NCBI RefSeq assembly: GCF_014803725.1 | Contig: NZ_JAAVBE010000019.1 | Location: 16,825-80,824 of the forward strand | Length of the DNA: 64,000 bases | DNA from: Desulfovibrio sp. | GTDB lineage: Bacteria; Desulfobacterota; Desulfovibrionia; Desulfovibrionales; Desulfovibrionaceae | Direction of reading: 5' to 3' | Notes under the pieces: model-generated | Seen by the model: only the letters and a program-made list of their open reading frames with translations | Databases searched by the model: none | Told to the model about the DNA's origin: nothing | Position numbers and translations under genes: made by a program | In this document: positions 63,601 through 64,000 of the stretch, piece by piece | Layout: every line of letters begins with the position of its first letter | Position numbering within the stretch: position 1 is the stretch's first letter

Positions 63601-64000
63601 CGCGCTTTCGGCAAGCTCCATGAGGGCCGTGTTGACGCGCTCCTGCTCGGGGAGGCCGTTGGACTGGAGCTCAAGATAAAAACGGCCCGGATAGATGGCG
63701 GCGTATTCGTCGGCAAGGGCGCGGGCCTTGTCCATGTCATCGGCGAGGATGGCGCGCGGTATCTCGCCGGCGATGCAGGCCGAAAGGCACACCAGCCCCT
63801 CGGAATATTTGCGCAGTTGCGCCTTGTCCACCCGGGGCTTGTAGTAGAAGCCCTCAAGAAAGCCGTGGCTCACGAGCTTGACGAGATTGTGGTAACCCGT
63901 GTCGTTCTGGGCCAGCAGGATGAGGTGGTTGCGCAGCTTGCCGGTCTCGGGCGACCTGTCCGTGTGGTCGGCGCAGGTATAGACCTCGCAGCCGAGGATG
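60682..64000 (-). CDS. dnaE: DNA polymerase III alpha subunit, N-terminus outside the window
   Basis: The frame stays open to the window edge, with about 1105 residues present; roughly the first 50-60 residues (start of the PHP domain) are missing. Visible parts are the rest of the PHP domain (ILLAQNDTGYHNL...LVATNDCHYL), the catalytic polymerase motifs PGRGSAAGSLVAW and LPDIDVDFCERRRGDVIKH, the fingers region RLEGLARHASTHAAGLVVSD and the helix-hairpin-helix and OB-fold C-terminal domains. It is the replicative polymerase. Confidence 0.97.
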   Translation of the reverse strand, partial: ILGCEVYTCADHTDRSPETGKLRNHLILLAQNDTGYHNLVKLVSHGFLEGFYYKPRVDKAQLRKYSEGLVCLSACIAGEIPRAILADDMDKARALADEYAAIYPGRFYLELQSNGLPEQERVNTALMELAESARLPLVATNDCHYLEAGDADAHEVLLCIQTQTTMDDPRRMRFETRELYYKTAEEMERAFSHVPEALANTARIAESCNVELDFGHHYFPVYPLPEGASMESEFRRLAEEGLEKRLEAHPDRAHIDPERYRERLQHEIAVILEMGFPGYFLIVQEFINWAKNHAIPVGPGRGSAAGSLVAWALKITNLDPLPYNLLFERFLNIERVSLPDIDVDFCERRRGDVIKHMVETYGEGSVAQITTFGTMKARGVVRDVGRALGMSFAETDRIAKLVPESLKMTIDRALEEEPELRRLREEDEQVRRLLDTAKRLEGLARHASTHAAGLVVSDRPMEEYLPLYLGKRGELVTQFDGPMTEKAGLVKFDFLGLKTMTLIQDTLDNIARQGAEPPDLDTLPLTDAPTYELYARGDTDGIFQVESSGMRQYLRMLRPTCFEDIIAMLALYRPGPLGSGMVDEFIKRKHGQVPVVYPHDSLGECLRDTYGVIVYQEQVMQIAQIIASYTLGGADLLRRAMGKKKPEAMARERVTFVAGAEKNGIPAEKANEIFDLMEKFAEYGFNKSHSAAYALISYFTAWLKVHHKVEFMAALLTSEMGNQDKLLKYVAACKDMGIEVRQPSVNESEREFSAREGSVVFGLGGIKNVGDEAIREIIEARREGGAYGSLFDLACRVSLRKVTKRVLESLIKGGACDCFGVPRAAMLAALDLVVLRAQKKARAMNSPQVSLLAMAPAQESAPLPGVGLDCPEAALPEMADDLKLKAEKEALGFFLTSHPLQPFHSEIPRLGLTTLEALHELFAGARVNCAVLVTSVREVVTKRGDRMAFVAVEDFTGHAEVTFFPRDYAEARELIKSEQPLCLTARLESQGETNSENPEMEDEAEAPAQECKLLGQRVRLLADVCAESDSPIEVEIPAHRLGRADILALRNILESHAGEVEARAVVCLDGCHCHLRLGDALKVRPGPELTRALAAWATGEQNAVA

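Overview
This 64 kb window is a GC-rich, gene-dense bacterial chromosome segment. The likeliest source is a sulfate- or sulfite-reducing deltaproteobacterium of the Desulfovibrionaceae. This is inferred from [FeFe]-hydrogenase maturases (hydF, hydG), an AprA-like flavoprotein with its own ferredoxin, sigma-54 control elements, a MucR-type regulator and several large proteins that look lineage-specific. There is no rRNA operon, no CRISPR array and no intact prophage. The only RNA gene I can support is one tRNA-Arg(CCU).

Layout. 1-4.7 kb: end of folD, an EamA permease, an amino-acid permease behind a consensus sigma-54 promoter, an orphan solute-binding sensor protein and a GNAT acetyltransferase. 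4.9-8.8 kb: a sigma-54 module in which an AprA-like flavoprotein and a 2x[4Fe-4S] ferredoxin are divergent from an enhancer-binding activator, with a -24/-12 promoter and a 16-bp palindrome between them. 9-12.2 kb: a small conserved-type protein and a 915-aa membrane TPR protein with a CCHC zinc knuckle. 12.5-15.2 kb: overlapping PHP phosphoesterase, NagZ-like and DsbA-like genes. 15.3-21 kb: secA, an orphan ABC ATPase, mnmA, gcvH and a Lar-like zinc protein. 21-31 kb: a lipoprotein, a Yip1-type protein, hydF-dedA facing an unusual alpha/beta hydrolase and hydG, then a 1013-aa membrane protein with a degenerate PHP-like region.

31-34.8 kb is the most accessory-looking part: a long perfect inverted repeat, a decayed IS200-type transposase, the tRNA-Arg gene, arsR, an ArsP-family permease and a CDF metal exporter. 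35-48 kb is a long + strand run: pgsA, a small unknown gene, ftsB, a TPR protein, a repeat-bearing lipoprotein, fbp, tsaD, hflK-hflC, a CI-like regulator with a dead protease site, an MltB-like transglycosylase, a ketosynthase and an acyl ligase. 48-54 kb: rsmA facing pgm, then degP and an S1-domain protein. 54-64 kb: ogt, an MFS exporter, an LpdD-like protein, biotin genes (a bioD-bioA fusion and bioB), a MucR-type regulator and dnaE, which runs off the end.

Most genes are housekeeping, in short operons with ATGA overlaps and closed by strong hairpins. The candidates for new biology are the sigma-54 flavoprotein module, the zinc-knuckle TPR protein, the PHP-like membrane protein, the ketosynthase/ligase pair and the LpdD-like protein that has no UbiD partner in view.
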